Source: a bacterium
GTDB lineage: Bacteria > Oederibacteriota > CAKKQC01
DNA length: 64,000 bases
Direction: 5' to 3'
NCBI GenBank assembly: GCA_919901855.1
Contig: CAKKQC010000010.1
Span: 124,001-188,000, forward strand
Shown: in pieces, positions 24,568 to 32,886 of the stretch
Numbering within the stretch: position 1 is the first letter of the stretch
Layout of the letters: the number at the start of each line of letters is the position of its first letter
The notes under the pieces: generated by a model
What the model was told of the DNA's origin: nothing
The model's input: the letters and a program-made list of their open reading frames with translations, nothing else
Database searches by the model: none
Translations under genes and position numbers: made by a program

Positions 24568-26289
24568 ATGAAGCGGATCTGGCGCATCCTCGAATTGACG
24601 GGCATCGAGCGCGGCCCCGGGGATGGGATCCATTTCCGGCTGACCCGCAGGTTCTTCGTGATCATGGCCGGGCTGGCGGTATCGAGTCTCCTGGGCCTGG
24701 GGGGACTCTCGATCTACTCCACGAGCCCGAGCTTCTGCCATTCGTGCCACATCATGGAGCCCTACTACCAGGGATGGAAGCACTCGAAGCACAAGAACGT
24801 TCCGTGCGTCGAGTGCCACTACCCCCCCGAGTCCCCCCGGAGCCACCTGTGGAGGAAATTCCAGGCGATGTCCCAGGTCGTGAAATACGTGACCCGGACC
24901 TACTCGTCGAAGCCGTTCGCCGAGGTCGACGACAAGTCGTGCCTCCGGTCCGGTTGCCATTCCAGCCGGCTCCTCGAGGGGCGGCTCGTGACGCCCCGGG
25001 GCATCCGTTTCGACCACCGGCCGCACCTGACCCAGGTGCGCCGGGGGCGGCAGTTGCGGTGCGTTTCCTGCCACTCCCAGGTCGTCGTCGGCAAGCATAT
25101 CGAGGTCACCTACGACACCTGCTATCTGTGCCATTTCCGGGACATGGCGCAGGGGCGCTCTACCGAGCCTATCGGCGGATGCCTGGGCTGCCACGATCTG
25201 CCGGCCAAGAGCTTCCGGCTCGGGAACATGACCTACAACCACAAGGATTTCGTCACCAAGCGCGGGATCAGTTGTCAGAATTGCCACCTCGGTGTCATCC
25301 AGGGCAAGGGCGAGGTGCCGCGGGACCGCTGCCTGACGTGCCACAACCAGCCCGAGAAGATCGCCCGTTTCGCTGAGGACGCGTTCATCCACGAAAACCA
25401 CGTGACGAAGCACAATATCGCGTGCTTCCACTGCCACGAGGAGCTCCGCCACGGCTTCCGTGAGGCGCCGGCGATTCCTCCGCCCGCGACGGCCGAGGCG
25501 ATTCCCAAAGCGGTGCCGGCGACGGCGTCCGCCTCGCACGTGCGGACCGTGAACTTCGATTGCTCGTTCTGCCACGACCGGCTGCACACGGGGCAACTCG
25601 AGCTCTACGCGGGGAAGGTGGCCGGGCTGGGCCTGCCCGAGATCCCGAGCCCGATGTTCGTCGCGCGCGTGGACTGCGTCGGCTGCCACTACGCGGAGAA
25701 GGCCGGCCCCGCGGCGGAGTTCCGGGGCCAGACGCACCGCGCCTCCGAAAAGGCCTGCGAGAAGTGCCACGGGGAGCGATTTGCGGGCATCCTCGACGAG
25801 ACCCTCTCCGAGCTGAAAACGACGCTGGATCGGGGCAGGGCGAAGCTCGGGGCGGCCCGGGCGGCGCTCGCCGCCGCGGGGCTGGACGAGCCGGAACGCC
25901 GGCGGCTGGGAGGGCGCCTGGATGCGGCGGACCGCTGGCAGCGGCTGGTCGAGTCCGGAAAAGGCGTCCACAACGTCTATCTCGCGTCCGTGGCGCTGCG
26001 GCGGGCCGACACCGCGGTTTCGGCGGTCGGCGAGGCCGCCGGCGCCAAGCTCGAGGACCTTTCCGGGTTGCCCTTGCTTTCCGGTGGATTCTGCGCGACG
26101 ATGTGTCATCCGCGAATCGGAGTCAAGGTGCCTCCGGACACGGTGCGAGCGTTCGGCAAGGAGATGCCCCATGGAATGCATGCGTCGCAGAACGGGTGCG
26201 TGACGTGTCACGAAATCGGCGGGCACAAGATGGTGCCGCTGAAACCCGGCGTGCGGAAGACGGTCTGCGCGGGATGCCATCCGGAATGA
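24568..26289 (+). CDS. Membrane-anchored NapC/NirT-type multihaem cytochrome c (13 CXXCH plus two variant motifs)
   Basis: A 573-residue protein. One N-terminal transmembrane helix at about residues 31-53 is followed directly by SFCHSCHIMEPYY, as in NapC/NrfH quinol dehydrogenases. I count 13 CXXCH motifs, plus one CX4CH (CLRSGCH near residue 128) and one CX3CH (CATMCH near 510), for up to 15 haems. Repeats such as GISCQNCHLGVIQGKG and the C-terminal CHPE resemble cytochrome c3-type folding. A helical insert of about 90 residues without haem motifs lies at residues 408-500. It probably takes electrons from menaquinol and passes them to periplasmic partners. It begins a run of cytochrome and FeS genes. 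Confidence 0.82.
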   Translation: MKRIWRILELTGIERGPGDGIHFRLTRRFFVIMAGLAVSSLLGLGGLSIYSTSPSFCHSCHIMEPYYQGWKHSKHKNVPCVECHYPPESPRSHLWRKFQAMSQVVKYVTRTYSSKPFAEVDDKSCLRSGCHSSRLLEGRLVTPRGIRFDHRPHLTQVRRGRQLRCVSCHSQVVVGKHIEVTYDTCYLCHFRDMAQGRSTEPIGGCLGCHDLPAKSFRLGNMTYNHKDFVTKRGISCQNCHLGVIQGKGEVPRDRCLTCHNQPEKIARFAEDAFIHENHVTKHNIACFHCHEELRHGFREAPAIPPPATAEAIPKAVPATASASHVRTVNFDCSFCHDRLHTGQLELYAGKVAGLGLPEIPSPMFVARVDCVGCHYAEKAGPAAEFRGQTHRASEKACEKCHGERFAGILDETLSELKTTLDRGRAKLGAARAALAAAGLDEPERRRLGGRLDAADRWQRLVESGKGVHNVYLASVALRRADTAVSAVGEAAGAKLEDLSGLPLLSGGFCATMCHPRIGVKVPPDTVRAFGKEMPHGMHASQNGCVTCHEIGGHKMVPLKPGVRKTVCAGCHPE

Positions 26290-26314
26290 CGATTGATACG
26301 GGGGAGACCGGCGC

Positions 26315-26779
26315 ATGAAGGACCTCGACCACCTTCTCCGGGTCGCGGCCACGTTCGTGGTCGTGACGGTCGGATTCCTGGTAGTCAGGGGCTTCCTGAT
26401 TCCCCCGACGTTCGGGAAGCTCGGCCACTACCGGGCCGCCGCGGTCGACGACGTGAAGGCGATGCCGGTCAGGTACGCGGGGCGGGCGGCGAGGGATGCC
26501 TGCGCCAGGTGCCACGCCGGGCCCGTCCGGGACCGGGCTTCGTCCAGTCACCGGGGTGTCTGGTGCGAGACCTGCCATGGGGCGGCCGGGGCCCACGCGG
26601 CGGATCCGAAGTCCGTGAAGCCCGGGCGGCCGGCGAAGGGGGAGATGCGCGCGTTCTGCGGCCGCTGTCACGCCTCGAACATCACGCGACCCCGCGGGTT
26701 TCCGCAGGTCAACCTCTCCGTCCACAATCCGGGAGCGGCATGCACCGAGTGCCACGACTCCCACAAGCCGAAGCTATGA
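26315..26779 (+). CDS. Tetrahaem cytochrome c, membrane-anchored
   Basis: A 154-residue protein with an uncleaved-looking N-terminal hydrophobic segment (VAATFVVVTVGFLVVRGFLI) and four CXXCH motifs (CARCH, CETCH, CGRCH, CTECH). Downstream in the same run are a Tat ferredoxin subunit and an NrfD-like membrane subunit, a grouping typical of menaquinol-oxidising cytochrome/FeS/NrfD complexes. The gene overlaps the ferredoxin start by 4 bp. Its direct redox partner is inferred from context only. Confidence 0.78.
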   Translation: MKDLDHLLRVAATFVVVTVGFLVVRGFLIPPTFGKLGHYRAAAVDDVKAMPVRYAGRAARDACARCHAGPVRDRASSSHRGVWCETCHGAAGAHAADPKSVKPGRPAKGEMRAFCGRCHASNITRPRGFPQVNLSVHNPGAACTECHDSHKPKL

Positions 26780-27537
26780 GGCGTCTGGATCGCCGCCGGT
26801 TCCTCCGGACCGCGCTCGGGGCGGTGGTGGCCTACGCCGCGTCCTGCCTCGCCGCGCCGCTCGCGAGGGCGCAGCGGTTCTTCCGCGCGCCGCCGTGGAA
26901 GATCAGGACCCCCTACTGGGGCTTCGCCGTGGACATCACGAAGTGCATCGGATGCGGCAAGTGCGTGGATGCCTGCAAGACGGAGAACGACGTGCCCCGG
27001 GAGCCGTTTTACTTCCGCACGTGGGTGGAGCGGTACGCGATTCGCAAGTCCGGGGAGGTCACCGTGGATTCCCCCAACGGCGGGCTGGACGGGTTCGAGC
27101 CCATGCGTGACGAGGACAGCATCGTCAAGGCCTTCTTCGTGCCGAAGCTGTGCAACCTCTGCGAGAACTCCCCGTGCATCCAGGTCTGCCCGGTCGGGGC
27201 GACGTTCAAGACCGAGGACGGCGTGGTCCTGATCGACCGCAAGTACTGCATCGGGTGCCGGTACTGCATCCAGGCCTGTCCCTACGGCACGCGGTACTAC
27301 CATCCGACGCTCAAGGTGGCGGACAAGTGCTCGCTGTGCTACCACCGGATCAAGCGGGGTCTCAATCCGGCGTGCGTCGAGGTCTGTCCGACCGACGCCC
27401 GGATCTTCGGGGACCTCTCCGACCCCCGCAGTCCGCTGAGCCGGTTCATCGCGGAGAATCCAGTCCAGGTGCTCAAGCCCGCGATGGGGACGCAGCCGAA
27501 GCTCGCCTACAAGGGCCTGGACCGGGAGGTGCGCTGA
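26776..27537 (+). CDS. Tat-exported four-cluster ferredoxin subunit (NrfC/HybA-like)
   Basis: A 253-residue protein. A twin-arginine signal is visible at the start (RRLDRRRFLRTALGA). Four [4Fe-4S] cysteine sets follow the DMSO reductase B/NrfC pattern: CIGCGKCVDAC near residue 57, CNLCENSPCIQVCP near 127, CIGCRYCIQACP near 160 and CSLCYHRIKRGLNPACVEVCP near 185. It should shuttle electrons in the periplasm between the NrfD-like quinone subunit encoded next (1-bp overlap, TGATG) and the adjacent multihaem cytochromes. No molybdopterin subunit belongs to this particular group. Confidence 0.88.
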   Translation: MRRLDRRRFLRTALGAVVAYAASCLAAPLARAQRFFRAPPWKIRTPYWGFAVDITKCIGCGKCVDACKTENDVPREPFYFRTWVERYAIRKSGEVTVDSPNGGLDGFEPMRDEDSIVKAFFVPKLCNLCENSPCIQVCPVGATFKTEDGVVLIDRKYCIGCRYCIQACPYGTRYYHPTLKVADKCSLCYHRIKRGLNPACVEVCPTDARIFGDLSDPRSPLSRFIAENPVQVLKPAMGTQPKLAYKGLDREVR

Positions 27538-28763
27538 TGGACCCCATGATCGAGCACCTGCGCGACGCCCTCGAGAAGGTCGTCGGATTCATCTATCCCA
27601 ACGAACTGGAGCTCCAGTGGAGCATCCTGATCGTCATGTACCCGTACGTGACGGGGCTGGTGGCCGGCGCGTTCATCCTGGCGTCCCTGGAGCGCGTCTT
27701 CAACGTCGAGTCGGTCAAGCCTACGTACCGGCTCTCCCTGTTGAGCGCCCTGGCCTTCCTGATCGTGGCGCCGTTGCCGCTGCAACTGCACCTGGGGCAC
27801 CCGTTCCGCGGCATCGAGATCTTCCTGACGCCGAACACCTCCTCCGCGATGGCCATGTTCGGGTTCATCTACGCGTGGTACCTCATGGCCGTGATCCTGA
27901 TGGAGATCTGGCTCGACTACCGCGCCGAGATCGTGGGCTGGTCGAAGACGGAGCCCTGGGCGCCGAAGCGCATGTTCTACAAGGTCCTGACCTTCGGCGT
28001 CACCACCGTCACGCCGGGCTCGCGCCGGATCGACGACGTGCTGGGCCGGGCGATCACGGTCATCGGCCTGCCGTCCGCCGTCCTCCTGCACGGGTACGTG
28101 GGGTTCATCTTCGGCTCCGTGAAGGCCAACCCGTGGTGGTCCACGCCGCTCATGCCGGTCATCTTCCTCTTCTCGGCGATGGCTTCGGGGATCGCCGCCG
28201 TCATGCTCCTCTACATGTTCCTGACGTGGATGCGGAACCGGCCGCTCGACATGCGATGCCTCGACACGGTCGCGAAGTTCCTGCTTACGGCCATCATCGT
28301 GGCGTTCACGCTGGAGACGCTCGAGACCATCCAGAAGGCTTACGAGGCCGAGGAGCACTTCGACATCCTGGCACTGCTCGTGGAGGGCCAGTTGAGCTTC
28401 AGCCTCGTGTTTCTCCAGATCTTCCTCGGGAGCATCTGCCCCATCATCCTGCTTGGCCTGCCCCAGATCTTCGGGGTGTCCGACCAGGGACGAAAATCCC
28501 TGTACGCGGTCTCCGGCGTGCTGGCGCTCATCGGCATCTTCGCCATGCGGTGGAACGTCGTGATCGGGGGCCAGTTCTTCTCCAAGAGCCTCCGGGGCTT
28601 TACGACCTACAAGCTGCAGTTCATCGGCCGCGAGGGGCTCGTGGCCGCCATCGGCGTGCTGGTGCTGGCTTTCGCGATTCTCGCCGTGCTGATCCGGCTC
28701 CTGCCTCCCTGGACGAAGGACGAGCCGGGCCGGGCGCCGGCCGCGGGCGGGCGGGCGTCATGA
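27537..28763 (+). CDS. NrfD/HybB-like integral membrane quinone subunit
   Basis: A 408-residue polytopic membrane protein with about ten hydrophobic helices, of the NrfD/PsrC superfamily (for example PYVTGLVAGAFILASLE and GHPFRGIEIFLTPNTSSAM). Such subunits bind menaquinol at the periplasmic side and pass electrons to the partner ferredoxin. The coupling TGATG to the ferredoxin gene and the 4-bp overlap with the pentahaem gene downstream argue for one complex: tetrahaem-FeS-NrfD-pentahaem. No haem ligands are required in this family, and none stood out. Confidence 0.82.
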   Translation: MDPMIEHLRDALEKVVGFIYPNELELQWSILIVMYPYVTGLVAGAFILASLERVFNVESVKPTYRLSLLSALAFLIVAPLPLQLHLGHPFRGIEIFLTPNTSSAMAMFGFIYAWYLMAVILMEIWLDYRAEIVGWSKTEPWAPKRMFYKVLTFGVTTVTPGSRRIDDVLGRAITVIGLPSAVLLHGYVGFIFGSVKANPWWSTPLMPVIFLFSAMASGIAAVMLLYMFLTWMRNRPLDMRCLDTVAKFLLTAIIVAFTLETLETIQKAYEAEEHFDILALLVEGQLSFSLVFLQIFLGSICPIILLGLPQIFGVSDQGRKSLYAVSGVLALIGIFAMRWNVVIGGQFFSKSLRGFTTYKLQFIGREGLVAAIGVLVLAFAILAVLIRLLPPWTKDEPGRAPAAGGRAS

Positions 28764-29512
28764 GCGTCCGGTGGATCTTCCTCGCCGCGTGCCTCGCGAT
28801 CCTGCCGGCGGTTTCCGGTCCCGCCGCGGCCGGGAAAACCGCGGGGGGCGGCGGGTCGTGCGCGGAGTGCCACCGGGGCCTCAAGGGTCCGGACGACCTC
28901 AAGCACACGTATCCGGACTGGAAGCGGTCCGTCCATGCGGCGGCGGGCGTCGGGTGCGAGGCGTGCCACGGCGGTGACCCGGTCAAGACCGGCCGCGAGG
29001 CGGCGCACGCGGGAGTCCTGCCCTCCAGCCAGCCGGGAAGTCCCGTCTACTTCACCGTGATCCCGAAGACCTGCGGAGTCTGCCACGCGAAGGAGCTGGC
29101 GGCGTTCCGGCGCAGCGTCCACTACCGCGAGCTGCAGACGTCCGGCCGGGGCCCGAACTGCGTTACCTGCCACGGCGCGATGGCGAGCCGTGTGCTGGAA
29201 CCGAAGACGATGGAGATGACTTGCACGCTCTGCCACCGGCGGCCGACGCAGGCCTACGCGGCGAGGATGTCCCTCACCCATTCGGCCGACCAAGTGCGTC
29301 GACTGGGCCGGGCCGTGGAGCGCGGACGCCAGGCCGGGGTGGATGTGACGGCCCAGGCGCGCGAACTGGCCGACCTCACGGCGCGGCAGGCGCGGGCCGT
29401 CGTCGACTGGCATACGTTCGACATGGCCGGCGTGCTCGGGGCGACGCAGGCGGTGTCCCGCCGCGCGGCCACGGCCACGAACGAGCTCAAGCTCAAGGGG
29501 GCCGGGGAATGA
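28760..29512 (+). CDS. Pentahaem cytochrome c, periplasmic
   Basis: A 250-residue protein with Sec signal peptide (MSVRWIFLAACLAILPAVSGPAAA) and five CXXCH motifs in the first 165 residues (CAECH, CEACH, CGVCH, CVTCH, CTLCH). The remaining 85 residues are helical and contain no haem motif. The spacing resembles NapC/cytochrome c554-like multihaem proteins, but I cannot name a family. It overlaps the NrfD-like gene and the Rieske gene by 4 bp each, so it may link the two quinol-oxidising complexes. Confidence 0.8.
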   Translation: MSVRWIFLAACLAILPAVSGPAAAGKTAGGGGSCAECHRGLKGPDDLKHTYPDWKRSVHAAAGVGCEACHGGDPVKTGREAAHAGVLPSSQPGSPVYFTVIPKTCGVCHAKELAAFRRSVHYRELQTSGRGPNCVTCHGAMASRVLEPKTMEMTCTLCHRRPTQAYAARMSLTHSADQVRRLGRAVERGRQAGVDVTAQARELADLTARQARAVVDWHTFDMAGVLGATQAVSRRAATATNELKLKGAGE

Positions 29513-30027
29513 GGACGCCGATCGTCGATCCCGAGCGCCGGCCGGGGTTAAGCCGGCGGGCCTTCCTGACCGGCGCCATCGCGGCGGTCGGCGGGCTGAT
29601 CGGGGCGGTGCTGGGCGGCGGCGGGCTCGGCTACGTGCTCTCGCCCCTGTTCCGGCGGCACGGCGAGGAATGGGTGGACATCGGGCGTGCGGACGAGGTC
29701 AGTCCCGGCGCCCCGATCAAGGTCGATTTCACGGTCCGCAAGCGCGACGCATGGACGACGGTGGAGCGGCGGGCGAGCGCCTGGGTGCTGACTGCCGACG
29801 GGAAGCAGTTTATCGTGTACGATCCCCGGTGCACGCACCTGGGCTGTCCGTACCGGTGGGACCGGGACCTGGGCCGGTTCCTGTGCCCGTGTCACACCGC
29901 GGTCTTCGGGGTGGACGGACGCGTGGTCATGGGACCCGCGCCACGGCCGTTGGACCGGTTTCCGGTCAAGATCGTGGGTGGCCGGATCATGATCCGGCCG
30001 GAGCCCGTGAAGTCGGAGCGATCGTGA
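29509..30027 (+). CDS. Rieske iron-sulfur protein
   Basis: A 172-residue Rieske subunit of a cytochrome bc/b6f-type quinol oxidoreductase. A Tat-like N-terminus with twin arginines (LSRRAFLTGA) and one hydrophobic anchor helix precede the [2Fe-2S] domain. The cluster ligands are CTHLGCPY (residues about 107-114) and CPCHTAVF (about 126-133), with both disulfide cysteines present. GTGA overlap with the cytochrome b gene shows a single operon, in the order Rieske, b6, subunit IV-c. Confidence 0.92.
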   Translation: MRTPIVDPERRPGLSRRAFLTGAIAAVGGLIGAVLGGGGLGYVLSPLFRRHGEEWVDIGRADEVSPGAPIKVDFTVRKRDAWTTVERRASAWVLTADGKQFIVYDPRCTHLGCPYRWDRDLGRFLCPCHTAVFGVDGRVVMGPAPRPLDRFPVKIVGGRIMIRPEPVKSERS

Positions 30028-30704
30028 AACGAATCCTGGATTGGGTCGATGAGCGCCTCGGCGCGGGGCCGATCTGGAAGGCCCTTTTCGCGCGGCACGT
30101 GCCCGAGGCGAGTGGGCCCGCCGCGTGGTTCTACACGTTGGGAAGCGCCTCCCTGTTCGTGTTCACCATCCAGGTCGTGACCGGGATCCTGCTGGCGATG
30201 AACTACGTCCCCTCGGCGGACCACGCGCACGATTCGGTCCAATTCATCGAGACGCAGGTCGTGCTGGGAAGGTTCATCCGGGGTCTGCACCACTGGGGGG
30301 CGACGTTCATGGTCGTGCTCGTCCTCCTCCACATGCTGCGCGTCTTCTTCATGGGCGCCTACAAGTACCCGCGGGAGGTCACGTGGCTCGTGGGCGTGGG
30401 GATCTTCCTGCTGGTGATGGGGTTCAGCTTTACCGGCTATCTCCTGCCCTGGGATCAGAAGGCGTACTGGGCCACGGCGGTCGGGACGAACATCGCGCGG
30501 CAGGTTCCGGCGGCGGGAGAGGCGATCGGGCTGGTGCTCAAGGGGTCCGAGGAGTTGGGCATGGCGACGCTGGCCCGGTTCTACGCCATGCATGTGCTCC
30601 TCCTGCCGGCCCTGACCGCGGGCCTGCTGGCCGCGCACCTCTTCCTCGTCGTCTGGCACGGGATCTCGGAGCCACCGTCCCGGTCGGGGGGGCCTCCTCC
30701 ATGA
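30024..30704 (+). CDS. Cytochrome b6-type subunit (N-terminal half of cytochrome b)
   Basis: A 226-residue, four-helix cytochrome b6-like subunit. The four haem-b histidines are present in two helices: RGLHHWGA and LLHMLRVFF, then YAMHVLLLP and AAHLFLVVWHG. The quinol-site signature GYLLPWDQKAYWA is clear. It is split from the subunit-IV part, as in b6f and Gram-positive bc complexes. GTG start overlapping the Rieske stop, and its own stop overlaps the next ATG. Confidence 0.92.
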   Translation: MKRILDWVDERLGAGPIWKALFARHVPEASGPAAWFYTLGSASLFVFTIQVVTGILLAMNYVPSADHAHDSVQFIETQVVLGRFIRGLHHWGATFMVVLVLLHMLRVFFMGAYKYPREVTWLVGVGIFLLVMGFSFTGYLLPWDQKAYWATAVGTNIARQVPAAGEAIGLVLKGSEELGMATLARFYAMHVLLLPALTAGLLAAHLFLVVWHGISEPPSRSGGPPP

Positions 30705-32200
30705 CCCAGTGGCACGCGGCTTACCGGGAGCATTACGCGAAGCTCAAGCGCGAAGGGGTGCCGTTCTTTCCCGATGTCGTGTTCAAGGATGCGGTGGTGG
30801 TCGTGCTGCTCTTCGCGGCGCTGTGCACGCTGGCCGTCGTGAAGGGGGCGCCGCTGGAGGAACTGGCCGATCCGACCGACGCCATGTACAACCCCCGGCC
30901 GGAGTGGTATTTCCTGTTCCTGTTTCAGGCGTTGAAGTTCTTCCCAGGATACCTGGAGGCGGTTGCGGCGGTCGTCCTGCCCGGCGTCGGTATCGCGGCG
31001 CTCGTCCTCCTGCCATTCCTGGATCGCGGGCCGGAACGGCATCCCCTCGACCGCCCGGTGATGCTGGCCGGGGGGCTCGCGGTGCTGGCGGGGATCGCTT
31101 GGCTGACCGTCGTGGGCGCGCGCGCGCCCTCGACGAACCCGGAGGCGGAACGAAATCCGCTGGTGGCCCAGGGTCAGCGCCTGTATGAGGAGTTGAAATG
31201 CGGAAACTGCCATACGATCCGCGGCCGTGGGGGCCTCGTCGGACCGGAACTCTCGACGATCGCGTCCTACCGCGATGCGGCCTGGCTCAAGCGACACTTC
31301 AGCCAGCCTTGGAAACTCGTTCCCGGCAGTGAAATGCCGGCCTACAACCTCCTTCCGGACGAGGCCGACGCCCTGGTGGCGCTCCTCCAGCATCTCGCCG
31401 GTGGAGGAGCCTACACCCCACGGGCTCCCGTCCTCTTCGAAGCGAGCTGTGCGACGTGCCACGCACTGCATGGGAAGGGAGGAGGCGGTGGGCCGGACCT
31501 CTCGGAGGTCGGGAAATACCGAGAACTGGAGTGGGTTCGGGCGTACATCGCGGATCCGAAGACGAGGAATCCGGACGCCACGATGCCCGGGTTCAAAGGG
31601 GATCTCGCCGATTCCGCCATCGAGGACATCAGCCGGTATGTGACGTCCCAGCGGGGGATGAGCGGAGCGGCCGAGGGCAAGAGGCTATACGGTCGGTTGG
31701 GATGCGCCCACTGCCACGCCATCCGCGGGAACGGGGGGCGGGTCGGGCCGGACCTCGCCGCGGGGGCGGCTCGACGTGAGGTCGACTGGTTGAAGCGCCA
31801 TTTCGAGAGACCCCGGGCGGTGGTGCCGGGAAGCCGCATGCCCAGTTTCAATCTCCAGCCCGGCCAAGTGGAGGCATTGGCGGACTATCTTCACAGCTTC
31901 GGCGGGTCGGGGGCGGTTTCCCCCCAGGCGCGCGAGCTGTTCGACCTCCACTGCGTGACCTGCCACAACCTGGACGGATCGGGCGGGAAGGCCGGTCCGG
32001 ACCTGTCGGGCATCGGTCTGCGGCGGGAGGTCATCTGGCTGACCGCGTATCTGGGCGATCCCAAGTACATCTATCCGACCACGGTCATGCCCTCGTTCAA
32101 GGGGACGCTGACCGCCCCCCAGATCGAGGATATCGCGCGATTCCTCTCGACTCAACGGAAGCCCTCCGTACGGAAGAGCGATGGCGGGCAGCCGGATTGA
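30701..32200 (+). CDS. Cytochrome b subunit IV fused to four cytochrome c domains
   Basis: A 499-residue fusion. Residues 1-140 are the subunit IV part with three helices and the quinol-site PEWY motif (RPEWYFLFLFQALKFFPG, residue 67 onward). Four monohaem cytochrome c domains follow, with CXXCH at residues 167, 250, 335 and 418 and axial-Met candidates at PGSEMP, DATMPG, PGSRMP and TVMPSF. Domains 1 and 3 resemble each other, as do 2 and 4 (offset 168 residues), so the tail arose by duplicating a two-domain unit. It would send electrons from menaquinol through a built-in tetrahaem wire, replacing a separate cytochrome c1 or f. Confidence 0.9.
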   Translation: MTQWHAAYREHYAKLKREGVPFFPDVVFKDAVVVVLLFAALCTLAVVKGAPLEELADPTDAMYNPRPEWYFLFLFQALKFFPGYLEAVAAVVLPGVGIAALVLLPFLDRGPERHPLDRPVMLAGGLAVLAGIAWLTVVGARAPSTNPEAERNPLVAQGQRLYEELKCGNCHTIRGRGGLVGPELSTIASYRDAAWLKRHFSQPWKLVPGSEMPAYNLLPDEADALVALLQHLAGGGAYTPRAPVLFEASCATCHALHGKGGGGGPDLSEVGKYRELEWVRAYIADPKTRNPDATMPGFKGDLADSAIEDISRYVTSQRGMSGAAEGKRLYGRLGCAHCHAIRGNGGRVGPDLAAGAARREVDWLKRHFERPRAVVPGSRMPSFNLQPGQVEALADYLHSFGGSGAVSPQARELFDLHCVTCHNLDGSGGKAGPDLSGIGLRREVIWLTAYLGDPKYIYPTTVMPSFKGTLTAPQIEDIARFLSTQRKPSVRKSDGGQPD

Positions 32201-32214
32201 TCAGGTGAAATGGC

Positions 32215-32226
32215 TGATGGCCGTCA
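32215..32226. promoter_or_regulatory. TGAYnnnnGTCA operator, site D
   Basis: TGATGGCCGTCA, 15 bp after the stop of the bc-complex operon and 97 bp upstream of site E. It may be a distal copy for the cytochrome c gene at 32412. No promoter is visible at the usual spacing. Confidence 0.45.
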
Positions 32227-32311
32227 TGTTGTCGGATTGCGCTTTCTCATGATCCCTCCTTATGGCGATCTGGAAGACTTGACGCACGATGATCTGTATC
32301 ATCTGGAAGGG

Positions 32312-32323
32312 TGATGGGCGTCA
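32312..32323. promoter_or_regulatory. TGAYnnnnGTCA operator, site E (before the monohaem cytochrome c gene)
   Basis: TGATGGGCGTCA. Its centre is 56.5 bp upstream of the first base of a -10 candidate GATACT (32374-32379), the same distance seen at sites I and K. Another -10 candidate, TACAAT (32340-32345), is closer and would put the site over the -35 region. Confidence 0.55.
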
Positions 32324-32411
32324 CTCTGCCGGCAGTGGGTACAATTACGCTCTGATTCGCGGTCGCTTGAAGGGATACTCGGGAGACCAAAGCCACGTGA
32401 GGAGGAAGATC

Positions 32412-32867
32412 ATGAACATGATGGGGACGGAAGGGCTGGGGATAAGGCGCGTAATGCGGTGCTCCGTGGCGGTCTTGCTGGCAGGATGGGCGGCATGCGC
32501 GATGGCATCTGATCAGGGAGCCGGGGACAAGCCGGCGAAGGCGGCCGGGAAGGCGCCTGCCGCGGCCGTCGCCGGTCCGGGGAAGAAGGTCTATGACGCC
32601 AAGTGCGCGTCGTGTCACCGCAAGGACGGCAAGGGCAATCCGGCAATGGCCAAGATGCTCAAGAAGAAACTCGAGGATCTGGACCTGACCGACAAGGATA
32701 CCCAGGGCCGGTCCGACGCGGATCTCCTCGCGGCGATTACGGACGGCAAGCCGGCGGGGGATCCGAAGGCCTCGATGAAGGGCTGGAAGGGCAAGGTCAC
32801 CGAGCAGGAGATCAAGGACTTGCTCGCGTACATTCGGTCGCTGGCGGCAGCGACCGGCAAACCGTAG
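32412..32867 (+). CDS. Monohaem class I cytochrome c
   Basis: A 151-residue periplasmic cytochrome. The ATG at 32412 follows GAGGAGGAAGA; earlier in-frame starts would put the signal sequence far from the N-terminus and are rejected. The signal peptide ends near AACAMA. After an Ala/Lys/Pro linker, the cytochrome domain has CASCHRKDGKGN near residue 64 and a probable axial Met in DPKASMKGWKGK near 123. It could be the soluble carrier that connects the bc-type complex upstream to the other complexes. It is preceded by sites D and E and followed 19 bp later by the SPFH gene. Confidence 0.85.
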   Translation: MNMMGTEGLGIRRVMRCSVAVLLAGWAACAMASDQGAGDKPAKAAGKAPAAAVAGPGKKVYDAKCASCHRKDGKGNPAMAKMLKKKLEDLDLTDKDTQGRSDADLLAAITDGKPAGDPKASMKGWKGKVTEQEIKDLLAYIRSLAAATGKP

Positions 32868-32886
32868 GCGGGGGAGGGATCGAGCC

